Assembly: GCA_963773465.1 (NCBI GenBank)
Contig: CAVZBF010000001.1
Location: forward strand, 1,984,001 to 2,048,000
Source of the DNA: VBAS01 sp963773465
Lineage (GTDB): Bacteria > Bacteroidota > Bacteroidia > Chitinophagales > Chitinophagaceae
Reading direction: 5' to 3'
Length of the DNA: 64,000 nucleotides
Shown in pieces: positions 49,132 to 57,801 of this stretch. The notes under the pieces are model-generated. The model made no database searches and was not told the origin of the DNA. It was given only the letters and a program-made list of their open reading frames with translations. Every line of letters begins with the position of its first letter. Position 1 is the stretch's first letter. The position numbers and the translations under genes were made by a program.

Positions 49132-52100
49132 ATGAAAAACTGTATTTCATTGCTGGCTGCAATGCTTTTGCTTTCTACGCTCATTTATGGCCAGGGACGA
49201 AAGATCACCGGAACGGTAAAAGATGACAAAGGCCAGGTAGTGGCATATGCCACAGTAACTGAAACAAACACTGCAAATGCTACAGCTGCAGACGCAAACG
49301 GAAACTTCACAATTACAATTAACGGCAATCAAATAACAATTAGTGCCGCTGGTTTTCAATCTCAAACAATAACAGTAAGTGGGGTCACAGCAGATGTCAC
49401 ACTAGTTACTGTTGGACAATTACAGGAGGTTGTTGTTACTTCATTGGGTATTCGAAGAACAAGGAACCAGGTGCCGTATGCTGCACAGCAGATCAATGGT
49501 GACGAAGTTTCAAAAAACCGGGGAAACAATTTCATTTCAAATCTTTCGGGTAAAGTATCCGGAGTTGATATCAAACAAACAAATACGCTGGGTGGATCGA
49601 CGAATGTTGTGATCCGCGGATTCAAATCTATCATCTTTGATAACCAGGCTTTGTTTGTTATAGATGGAGTTCCATTTAATAATGGTAACACTACAGGCAT
49701 CAACACGAATACGGCAAATCAAAGAACCGGTCGCGGTGGTTTTGATTATGGTAATGCCGGCGCAGATATCAATCCCGATGATATCGAATCTATAACTGTA
49801 TTAAAAGGCGCCGCTGCCAGTGCCTTATATGGATCACAAGGTGCTAATGGAGTTATATTGATCACAACAAAACGTGGTGTGAAAGGACTGGGTATTACCG
49901 TTAACTCAGGCGTTGGGTTCGGATCAATTGACAAAACAACATTTGCGAAGTATCAGCATGAATATGGCGGTGGATATTTCCCAAGTGTGAGATATGAAGA
50001 TCCTAACACGGGACTTCCTTATGGATTTGCTGCAGGTTTTTTTCTTTACAGGGATATTGATGGTGATGGTACAGATGATTATGTAGTACCAACCAGCGAA
50101 GATGCTTCTTATGGAGCAAAGTTCGATCCCAGCCTGATGGTTTACCAGTGGGATGCTTTTGATCCATCATCACCAAATTTTGGTAAAGCACGACCATGGG
50201 TTGCTGCCGCAAATGATCCGACTTCATTCTTTCAAAAATCAATAAGCTATAATCAAAGTGTTTTTGTGAATGGTGGTTCTGATAAAGGAACTTTTAAATT
50301 AGGTTATACAAGAACCGGTGATAAAGGAATTTTGCCAAATAGTAAAGTGGATAAGAATCTTGTGAATCTTGCAGGTACTTTAAATATCACAGATAAATTA
50401 ACTGCAGGAGCAGCACTGGATTTTTCCAACATAGTTGGTAAAGGACGTTATGGAACAGGTTATGATGACAAAAACCTGATGACGAATTTCCGCCAGTGGT
50501 GGCAGGTGAATGTGGATGTTAAAGAACAAAAGGATGCGTATTTCAGAAACAGGGAAAATGTAACCTGGAACTGGACAGATCCCACGATACTTGTTCCAAT
50601 CTATTGGGATAATCCATATTTCACACGATACGAAAATTTTGAAAGCGATAGCCGTAATCGTTATTTCGGAAACGTAAATCTTAATTACAAGATCACCGAT
50701 TGGTTAAATATTCTTGGAAGAATATCTTTGGATTCTTATGATGAGCTGCAGGAAGAAAGGCAGGCCGTAGGCAGTGTAACTACGTCATCTTATTCAAGAT
50801 TTAATCGTTCATACAGGGAAACCAATTATGACCTGTTACTAACAATCAATAAAGAGCTTTCTAAAGAACTTGACTTTAAAGCTTTACTGGGCAGCAATAT
50901 TCGCAGGCAACATACTTCATCAATAAGAGCCATCACCAATGGTGGTTTAATAGTGCCAAGAGTATATGCGCTTTCTAATTCATTAAATACACCTAACGCA
51001 CCTGTTGAATTTGACGGCACAAGAGAAGTTGATGGGGTATTTGCAGGAGCAACTCTTTCGTGGAGGGATATGCTGACACTCGATGCGACTATCAGAAGAG
51101 ATGCTTCTTCTACCCTGCCAAAGGACAGCAATGTATATTATTATCCATCTGTATCTGCCGGGTTTGTGTTTTCTAAATTATTGCCGTCTGCTACATGGTT
51201 GTCTTATGGAAAATTCAGAGTTAACTATGCGCAGGTTGGTAATGATGCTCCAATCTTTAGTGTATATGATGTTTACGCAGTTGTTCCTCCGTTTGGAAGC
51301 GAACCGCAATCTTCCGTTACAGGTACAAAGAATAGTCTTTCATTGAAACCGGAAAGAACAAGAAGCTGGGAAGCTGGTGTAGAAATGGCGTTTATGAAAA
51401 ATCGATTTGGATTTGATGTTACCTATTATAGTTCAAGTTCATTTGATCAAATATTACCTGTGATCGTTTCAACAGCTACAGGATATAATTCTAAATTTTT
51501 AAATGCTGCTACAGTTGATAACAAAGGAATAGAAGTGCAGGTAAACATAACTCCAGTTAAGAAAAAAGATTTCTCATGGGACATGACCATTAACTGGTCA
51601 CGCAACCGTAATAAAGTTGTAAAACTCTTTGAGGGTTCTGAAAATATTGTATTGGCCAATTTCCAGGGAGGTATTTCATTAAATGCAACATTGGGTAAAC
51701 CATTTGGTACTATTCGCGGGTCGAATTTTATTTATGATTCCGCTTCCGGATTGCCCACTACAAGCGCAGCCGGTCGTTACCGTATCACCACTACGTCCAA
51801 TGAAGTGATCGGTGATCCTAATCCTGATTGGATCGGTGGCATCAATAATACGTTGAAGTATAAGAATATTTCTTTAAGCTTCCTGGTTGATATGAGAAAA
51901 GGGGGTGATGTATTTTCTCTTGATATGTATTATGGACTGGCAACAGGACTTTATCCGGAGACAGCTGGTAACAATGACCTGGGAAATCCTTCACGTAATC
52001 CTTTAAACCAGGGTGGCGGCATCGTTTTACCGGGTATCAGCATTGTTGATGGTAAACCAAATGCAGTTAGAGCGTTAAATGGATTTGGTGCTTTTGGTTA

Positions 52101-52380
52101 CTTAAGAAATCCTGCCGCAGCATTTGTATATGATGCGAGCTATGTAAAGCTTAGAGAAGTAATACTCTCTTTCTCCATTCCGAAAGAAACAATAGCAAGA
52201 TTAAAACCATTTAAAGGAATCGATCTTTCCCTGATAGGCAAAAATCTTTGGATCATTCATAAAAATCTTCCGTATGCAGATCCTGAAGAAACAATCAGTG
52301 CAGGCAATTTGCAGGGATACCAGGGAGGAGCATATCCTACTGTAAGAACATTTGCCATAAATGCTAAACTTAGATTTTAA
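49132..52380 (+). CDS. SusC/RagA-family TonB-dependent transporter (second system)
   Basis: 1082 aa. Signal peptide (MKNCISLLAAMLLLSTLIYG), CarboxypepD-like domain (KITGTVKDDKGQVVAYATVT), TonB-box/plug region (LQEVVVTSLGIRRTRNQVPY), plug (TNVVIRGFKSIIFDNQALFV; DDIESITVLKGAAASALYGS, QGANGVILITTKRG) and a long barrel ending PTVRTFAINAKLRF. Paired with the SusD gene 17 bp downstream. No glycoside hydrolase, sulfatase, peptidase or regulator is adjacent, so the substrate (glycan, peptide or other) is unknown. The TSLGI plug variant differs from the xylan SusC (VGYGTQ), suggesting a different subfamily. Confidence 0.95.
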   Translation: MKNCISLLAAMLLLSTLIYGQGRKITGTVKDDKGQVVAYATVTETNTANATAADANGNFTITINGNQITISAAGFQSQTITVSGVTADVTLVTVGQLQEVVVTSLGIRRTRNQVPYAAQQINGDEVSKNRGNNFISNLSGKVSGVDIKQTNTLGGSTNVVIRGFKSIIFDNQALFVIDGVPFNNGNTTGINTNTANQRTGRGGFDYGNAGADINPDDIESITVLKGAAASALYGSQGANGVILITTKRGVKGLGITVNSGVGFGSIDKTTFAKYQHEYGGGYFPSVRYEDPNTGLPYGFAAGFFLYRDIDGDGTDDYVVPTSEDASYGAKFDPSLMVYQWDAFDPSSPNFGKARPWVAAANDPTSFFQKSISYNQSVFVNGGSDKGTFKLGYTRTGDKGILPNSKVDKNLVNLAGTLNITDKLTAGAALDFSNIVGKGRYGTGYDDKNLMTNFRQWWQVNVDVKEQKDAYFRNRENVTWNWTDPTILVPIYWDNPYFTRYENFESDSRNRYFGNVNLNYKITDWLNILGRISLDSYDELQEERQAVGSVTTSSYSRFNRSYRETNYDLLLTINKELSKELDFKALLGSNIRRQHTSSIRAITNGGLIVPRVYALSNSLNTPNAPVEFDGTREVDGVFAGATLSWRDMLTLDATIRRDASSTLPKDSNVYYYPSVSAGFVFSKLLPSATWLSYGKFRVNYAQVGNDAPIFSVYDVYAVVPPFGSEPQSSVTGTKNSLSLKPERTRSWEAGVEMAFMKNRFGFDVTYYSSSSFDQILPVIVSTATGYNSKFLNAATVDNKGIEVQVNITPVKKKDFSWDMTINWSRNRNKVVKLFEGSENIVLANFQGGISLNATLGKPFGTIRGSNFIYDSASGLPTTSAAGRYRITTTSNEVIGDPNPDWIGGINNTLKYKNISLSFLVDMRKGGDVFSLDMYYGLATGLYPETAGNNDLGNPSRNPLNQGGGIVLPGISIVDGKPNAVRALNGFGAFGYLRNPAAAFVYDASYVKLREVILSFSIPKETIARLKPFKGIDLSLIGKNLWIIHKNLPYADPEETISAGNLQGYQGGAYPTVRTFAINAKLRF

Positions 52381-52397
52381 TCATTAATTGAAATGTT

Positions 52398-53825
52398 ATG
52401 AAAAAAATATTTGTAATTATAGTAAGTCTTGTATTGGTAACAGCGGGATGCCGGAAGAACATCACGGATCTGAATATCGATCCGAAAAATCCTTCTACAT
52501 CACCTTCCTACACATTTTTTACCAATGCACAGAGAACATTGATGAATACATTAACCTCATCGAATGTTAACCTGAATATTTTCCGGTTGATCGTTCAGTA
52601 CTGGCAGGAAACTACCTATACCGATGAAAGCAACTACGACCTGGGAACAAGAAGTATAAACGATGCGGTATGGAATGCATTGTATCGTGATGTGCTGCGT
52701 GATTTCCAGGAATCAAAAAACCTGATCCCTGGTGATGTAACTGATGCGGCCGTGCAAAAAAATCAAATTGCCATCGCAGATATCATGCAGGTAGTTGCCT
52801 GGTATTACCTGGTAACGACGTATGGAAATATTCCATACTCGGATGCGCTGGACATCAATAAAACATTCCCGAAATATGATGATGCAAAAACGATCTATAA
52901 TGACCTGCTCACAAGATTGGATGCGGATATTGCCAATCTGAACACTGCAGCAGGAAGTTATGGAAGTGCTGACATCCTTTATGGCGGTGACGTTGCCGCG
53001 TGGAAAAAATTCGCCAACTCCTTTAAAGTAAAAATGGGGATGACAATAGCAGATAATGACAATGCAAAAGCAAAAGCCGTTGTTGAGTCTGCTGTTGCTG
53101 CCGGTGTATTTACATCAAATGCAGATAATGCAGAGTTTCATTATTTATCAACACCGCCAAATACAAATCCAATCTGGGTTGATCTTGTTCAAAGCGGTCG
53201 TAAAGATTTTATTGCATCCGAAGCAATCATTGAAACCATGAAGTCATTAAATGACCCGCGTATCGATGATTATTTTACTAAAGATGCTGCCGGCGAATAC
53301 TCAGGTGCGGAAGCAGGTGCAGGCGGTAACTACGCTACTTTCTCAAAACCCCAGGAAACAATCCTGGCCCCTGATTTTCCGGCCTTAATTTTAGACTATG
53401 CAGAAGTAGAATTTTTTCTTGCTGAAGCTAGAGAAAGAGGTTATAATGTTGGCGGTACTGCCCAGCAACATTACAATAATGCGATCACTGCCTCTATTCT
53501 GTATTGGGGCGGCACCAATGCGGATGCCACAGCCTATCTTTCAAATCCTGCGGTTAATTATGCAACTGCAGCAGGCACCTACAAACAAAAAATTGGGACA
53601 CAAAAATGGATTGCTTTATACAATCGCGGCTGGGATGCGTGGATCGAGTGGAGAAGATTAGATTATCCTCATCTTACAGAAGCCGTCGATGCTCAATCTG
53701 TAATTCCATTGCGATATCCCTACCCGGTTAATGAACAAAACGTAAACCGGCTAAATTATGAAGCTGCCGCCGCTGCTATTGGTGGTGATTTGGTGGAAAC
53801 ACAATTGTGGTGGGATAAATTTTAG
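52398..53825 (+). CDS. SusD-like lipoprotein (second system)
   Basis: 475 aa. The lipobox ends at Cys18 (LVTAGC). SusD-like helical core: DLNIDPKNPSTSPSYTFFTN, LFRLIV-like NIFRLIVQYWQETTY, IADIMQVVAWYYLVTTYGNI, PYSDALD, ALILDYAEVEFFLAEARERG, and WIALYNRGWDAWIEWRRLDYP. The pattern is closer to the SusD-like_2 branch than to the classical SusD of the xylan locus, and the protein is shorter. It acts with the upstream SusC at the outer membrane. It is followed by a bidirectional-looking terminator separating it from the convergent caspase/STAND operon. Confidence 0.93.
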   Translation: MKKIFVIIVSLVLVTAGCRKNITDLNIDPKNPSTSPSYTFFTNAQRTLMNTLTSSNVNLNIFRLIVQYWQETTYTDESNYDLGTRSINDAVWNALYRDVLRDFQESKNLIPGDVTDAAVQKNQIAIADIMQVVAWYYLVTTYGNIPYSDALDINKTFPKYDDAKTIYNDLLTRLDADIANLNTAAGSYGSADILYGGDVAAWKKFANSFKVKMGMTIADNDNAKAKAVVESAVAAGVFTSNADNAEFHYLSTPPNTNPIWVDLVQSGRKDFIASEAIIETMKSLNDPRIDDYFTKDAAGEYSGAEAGAGGNYATFSKPQETILAPDFPALILDYAEVEFFLAEARERGYNVGGTAQQHYNNAITASILYWGGTNADATAYLSNPAVNYATAAGTYKQKIGTQKWIALYNRGWDAWIEWRRLDYPHLTEAVDAQSVIPLRYPYPVNEQNVNRLNYEAAAAAIGGDLVETQLWWDKF

Positions 53826-53847
53826 TACAACCATAATTTATATAAAC

Positions 53848-53880
53848 AAAACTCCCTTGATTTAATCGGGGGAGTTTTTT
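53848..53880. terminator. Rho-independent terminator between convergent susD and the STAND-operon tail
   Basis: A 9-bp stem AAAACTCCC / GGGAGTTTT with a 13-nt loop is followed by a T-run on the + strand and preceded by A residues that serve as a T-run on the - strand. It sits between the susD stop (53825) and the end of the TPR/propeller gene (53910), so it can stop transcription from both sides. Confidence 0.85.
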
Positions 53881-53909
53881 ATTCGACATCGATAGATAAC
53901 AGGACTTCG

Positions 53910-55943
53910 TCACTTGTTATTTTTAAAGAAGTCGTCCAGGAATTTCAGCCTCTTATTTTCGGGGAGGTAAATCCAGATGGCGGCACTTTCAAAAATCTCG
54001 CTTTCAAATGTAACAATATTACTCTTCACCTCGCTGATAAACCATGTATCCTTGATTAGAAAAGGTAGTTTCTCAAGTGTTCCTGTGGAAAAATCATATG
54101 AATAAAACCGGCAGGAGGGAACGTTAAATAAATCGGCGTCATTTAAGCTATGAAAAGAATTATTAATACCGATTAATATCCTATTCTCATCAAGAAATGA
54201 AAAAACTACGTTATCATCCGTTCTCGAATCCTGCTTATAGATGCTGCGTGAAGTGGTTTTTTTTATATCATAGTATTTTATCTCGTCTTCTGTAGCATAA
54301 ACTATTAAAGAACTATCGGCAGAAAACAAATATTCATCGATGATATCTTCAATAGTCAAGGTCACTTTTCCTGACTCTAAATGATAAAACTGGACTTTGT
54401 CTTTGAATCTTATCAAGTAGTAACCCTGTATAGATAATAGACGTTCGCCATAAGGATTAATTTTGGCCCAATGGTAGTTATAATCAATATTGCTATGTAT
54501 AGTTTGTGTCTTAAGGTTAAAATTAATAATTCTTAAACTTGAAGAATCGATTAAATCTGCTAAGACGCCCGGATAAATTTGTTCCGGAAAACTCAAATAG
54601 AATCTGAATGTGGTGTCAACTTGATAGGTAGATGTGTTCAGAAAAACAAGATTTGAGTCCATTGATTGATAAATTAAATAGATACCATTTATATGAAATG
54701 GTTTTTTGGGGTAAGCCGAAAATGAATATCTATTTCTTGGTTCGTGCCGGAGCAGTATGGACGTATCAGGTGTTGCCGTTTCAAGATCGTAAACTTGCAA
54801 ATAAAAAGAATAAGAGAGAGGCGACGTGCTGACTGTATCCCGTCTTAACTCGTGCCTTGTTTCAAAAAAAACAATTTTAGTCTTATTGATAATATTGGCG
54901 GACCCAGCAACAAGATCTAAACGATCAAGGTTAAAAACCTGATATTCTCCTTTTGATTTCTTTTCTTTTAAATCATATACAGCAATAAACGATGTATCGT
55001 TATAATTGGGCTCAACACTAACCGGGCCCCGGCTCGTGCTATAATTTATGTTTGTCTTTTTTAAATAAACAATTAGAAAATCATTATCATTATCGAATTT
55101 ATAAGACCAAATATAATTTCCGGGAGAAAAGGTAATATCTGTTGGCTCTTCTACGCCGGGAACAATTACTCGCAAAGAAAAAGAGTCTCTTTTACATATG
55201 ATGGAATTAGATTTATCTGCAATAAGAATATCCGTTCCTATTCGAGACCCTGGTGCGAAAATAATTGAATCAGGATACTCAAATTTTTTTTTCTTTACAA
55301 AATCATATACATGAAAAATCTCATTTTCATCGTCAATTATGCAAAATAAGTTCTCAGACCTTTTTTTTGCACCTATCTTAATTTTTTTTGAGTTAAAAGT
55401 ATCAATTATCTGAAATGTATTGCCATCGATTATGCGCAACTTATTTTTCGTCAATACACTATATGCATTATGCCTGGGAAAATAGGTTATGTCGTCACCG
55501 ATATAATTATAAAAAACAGTGCCGTCTAATCGATTTCTTATCGTTTTAATGTCGGTGGTTAGGTTACCGGCAATAGCTACATCAAGTGCTTGTCTTAGCG
55601 ATACATAGGCACCGCCAACATCTTTTCTATCATAAAGGAAAGAAGACTGATTAAGGTAAGATTTAACCTGAATTTCGTACGTCCGGCGTATCCTGGTATC
55701 ATTAACGATTTCAAGAATACTATCTATGCTTTTACCATTTTGCCGGTCCCTTGCTTCAATACATCCCTTTGCAGCGGTAAAGAGAACCAGTGCTTTTTCA
55801 AGTTCGTTATGCTCCCAGGACCTTAAACCCTGATCATAAAAATCTTTAAAGCAATTTTTTTGCGATTGGCAAAAAATAAATTGATGGGATAACATGCCCG
55901 TCAAAATAAATATGATGAAGTGTATTTTGTTCAGCAGTACCAT
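53910..55943 (-). CDS. Exported TPR-like plus beta-propeller protein, last gene of the caspase/STAND operon
   Basis: 677 aa. A signal peptide (about residues 1-26, HFIIFILTGMLSHQFIFCQS) is followed by TPR-like helices (about 30-150: FYDQGLRSWEHNELEKALVL, FTAAKGCIEARDR; VGGAYVSLRQALDVAIAG). Residues about 160-677 are beta-rich repeats with the rhythm of a WD40-like propeller (NAYSVLTKNKLRIIDGNTFQ; LFCIIDDENEIFHVYDF; LLSIQGYYLIRFKDKVQFYH). I do not recognise a catalytic motif. It starts 7 bp after the nSTAND1 gene. In most relatives such propellers are fused to the STAND protein as its sensor; here the module is separate and predicted to be outside the cytoplasmic membrane. It is probably the ligand-sensing part; this is inference. 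Confidence 0.82.
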   Translation of the reverse strand: MVLLNKIHFIIFILTGMLSHQFIFCQSQKNCFKDFYDQGLRSWEHNELEKALVLFTAAKGCIEARDRQNGKSIDSILEIVNDTRIRRTYEIQVKSYLNQSSFLYDRKDVGGAYVSLRQALDVAIAGNLTTDIKTIRNRLDGTVFYNYIGDDITYFPRHNAYSVLTKNKLRIIDGNTFQIIDTFNSKKIKIGAKKRSENLFCIIDDENEIFHVYDFVKKKKFEYPDSIIFAPGSRIGTDILIADKSNSIICKRDSFSLRVIVPGVEEPTDITFSPGNYIWSYKFDNDNDFLIVYLKKTNINYSTSRGPVSVEPNYNDTSFIAVYDLKEKKSKGEYQVFNLDRLDLVAGSANIINKTKIVFFETRHELRRDTVSTSPLSYSFYLQVYDLETATPDTSILLRHEPRNRYSFSAYPKKPFHINGIYLIYQSMDSNLVFLNTSTYQVDTTFRFYLSFPEQIYPGVLADLIDSSSLRIINFNLKTQTIHSNIDYNYHWAKINPYGERLLSIQGYYLIRFKDKVQFYHLESGKVTLTIEDIIDEYLFSADSSLIVYATEDEIKYYDIKKTTSRSIYKQDSRTDDNVVFSFLDENRILIGINNSFHSLNDADLFNVPSCRFYSYDFSTGTLEKLPFLIKDTWFISEVKSNIVTFESEIFESAAIWIYLPENKRLKFLDDFFKNNK

Positions 55944-55950
55944 TATCAGT

Positions 55951-57795
55951 TCATTTATCCTTATTCAATAATTGCTTAAGGTGAGATAATTTTTCTGAAT
56001 ACTCTTTGCTATAGAATTCCGCAATTCTACTCTTTGTGAGCCCTTTCGCTTTCTCGAAACCTTTAATCGCGTTTTCGAGGCTTATACTATCCTGCCTTAG
56101 ACGATCTCTTGCGCTTGCCAGCTTCACATTAAAAACCGGATCTTGCTTATAATTGAGAGCTTCTTGAAATTTTATGTAGGCAGAATCGATTGTTTTTTCG
56201 TCGTCGAAATATATCTGCCCTCTCGCAAATAAAGAATCTCCTATTTCATGGTTCCGGGCCCGGGCCGCAACACTCTGTCTCTCTTTTATAATATTAGTTT
56301 TATTACTTTTGACCCAAGATGGTTTATTCAATGCTTCGTTATATAATCCGTCCGCCGTTCCAAAATCATCTTTTCTGCTTGCTTCCCGGGCGCCTTTTAC
56401 CAGCCTGTCATAATCTTCTTTTTGACCATTCCAAACCATAAAAATAATAATCAGCAAAACAGCTACCAGGAGAACGATTAAGCCCTTAATCAAGATTTGA
56501 AGCCGGGCCGCCTTTCTTTTTCTTGCGGATATATTAGATTCATTGGTGTAAAGAAATTTATTCAAATCTCTAAATTCATCATCATTGTCGACTATATCCC
56601 TGATATTCCAAAGATGGGGCCGGATCTTGTTGATTTGATCTTCTGTTAATTCGCCACCTGCGCTTTTTACCTTACTTAACATGGAAAGAGCTTCAATGGC
56701 TGAATTCTCATCACCTGATCTTTTAGTCTGGATCTTGGCGGCAAGACTATCATGCTTTAACTCAAAAAACTCATTTTGCGGTTGAATGACCTGGGCACTC
56801 TGCAATTTTTTAATGATAAGATGGACCGTTTCTTTTTGCATCTCTCCCCGCACATCATTTTCTAATTGTTCAAGGGATACGGTTTTTTTTGTGCCCTCGT
56901 ATGTAATCATATTCTTTAGCACACTCCATATCGCCTGGTCGTCCAGCTTTTCGTTTTTACTTATCTCTTGTACCTGTTCTTCTAAAAAACCCGATAACAC
57001 ATCCTGAAGTGTTGTTGTTTTTACATAGTTAGCTGTAATTTTCCGGTTGTTTGGATCAAGCCCCGAATAAAGTTTTTTAAGATATACCTGCAGATAAGGA
57101 AGGTCGACATTCTTTGTTTTCTTATTTTCAATTGCATTAATAATTTCTTCGGCCACCGTAGGTTCAAGAATAACATCCGATTTTTTACTGATATTGGTTA
57201 TTACGTCTTCTAACGTGCGCCGGCTCATCCGTTCCAATCTTAGTTTGTTATCATATATAGTTGGAATTTTTTTTTCAAAATTATCAAGGTGGGCGAAATA
57301 CTCTTCTCTCAATGAAAATATTATTGTGACAGGAAGCGTGCCATCGTGTAAAATATCCCTGATGAATGAAACCGTCTTTTTTATTTCCTTTTCATCAGCT
57401 GCAATAAACAATTCCTCGAACTGATCAAAAATTAAATAAATAGGTTTGAGATTTTCCAGATAAACCAGGCGTAAAGGTTCCAATAGAACCGGACCGACAT
57501 ACTCTATATTTTTACTAAGGCTTTTTAATTTATCACCAATGGCGTCAATAATTGATTTATAGCCGCCACGCCGGATTGTAATTTCCAGCCAGTCTGAATC
57601 GCTGAATTCGTTTGCAAGCCCGCATTGTACGAGTGAAGTTTTACCAGTACCAGACAAACCATAAAGTACAATTATCCGGGACTCTTTTGCTTTTTGATAA
57701 AGTGCCGCGATCTCCTTATCCCGTCCGAAATAAATAGGGCGATCCTTTTTTTCATAAGAATCAAGAAACTTTATGGCGTTTGTAAGGAGACTCAT
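55951..57795 (-). CDS. Membrane-spanning nSTAND1-type NTPase
   Basis: 614 aa. The N-terminal NTPase has Walker A GLSGTGKTS (46-54), Walker B YLIFDQFEELF (120-130), and SLREEYFAHLDNF / NKLRLERMS, which are signature segments of the novel-STAND-1 group. A winged-helix-like region follows, with FELKHDSLAAKI (about 344-355). A single hydrophobic helix at about 434-456 (LIKGLIVLLVAVLLIIIFMV) should cross the inner membrane. The C-terminal 155 residues are charged TPR-like helices (REASRKDDFGTADGLYNEAL; AYIKFQEALNYKQDPVFNVK) that would lie in the periplasm. STAND NTPases are nucleotide-driven switches that activate effectors. It starts 6 bp after the caspase-like gene and 7 bp before the propeller gene, one operon. 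Confidence 0.9.
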   Translation of the reverse strand: MSLLTNAIKFLDSYEKKDRPIYFGRDKEIAALYQKAKESRIIVLYGLSGTGKTSLVQCGLANEFSDSDWLEITIRRGGYKSIIDAIGDKLKSLSKNIEYVGPVLLEPLRLVYLENLKPIYLIFDQFEELFIAADEKEIKKTVSFIRDILHDGTLPVTIIFSLREEYFAHLDNFEKKIPTIYDNKLRLERMSRRTLEDVITNISKKSDVILEPTVAEEIINAIENKKTKNVDLPYLQVYLKKLYSGLDPNNRKITANYVKTTTLQDVLSGFLEEQVQEISKNEKLDDQAIWSVLKNMITYEGTKKTVSLEQLENDVRGEMQKETVHLIIKKLQSAQVIQPQNEFFELKHDSLAAKIQTKRSGDENSAIEALSMLSKVKSAGGELTEDQINKIRPHLWNIRDIVDNDDEFRDLNKFLYTNESNISARKRKAARLQILIKGLIVLLVAVLLIIIFMVWNGQKEDYDRLVKGAREASRKDDFGTADGLYNEALNKPSWVKSNKTNIIKERQSVAARARNHEIGDSLFARGQIYFDDEKTIDSAYIKFQEALNYKQDPVFNVKLASARDRLRQDSISLENAIKGFEKAKGLTKSRIAEFYSKEYSEKLSHLKQLLNKDK

Positions 57796-57801
57796 TTGAT
57801 A

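Noticed and set aside
49132..53825. Second susC/susD pair considered as part of the xylan locus
   Set aside because: It is about 7.6 kb away, has no glycan enzymes or LacI operator nearby, and its plug sequence differs.
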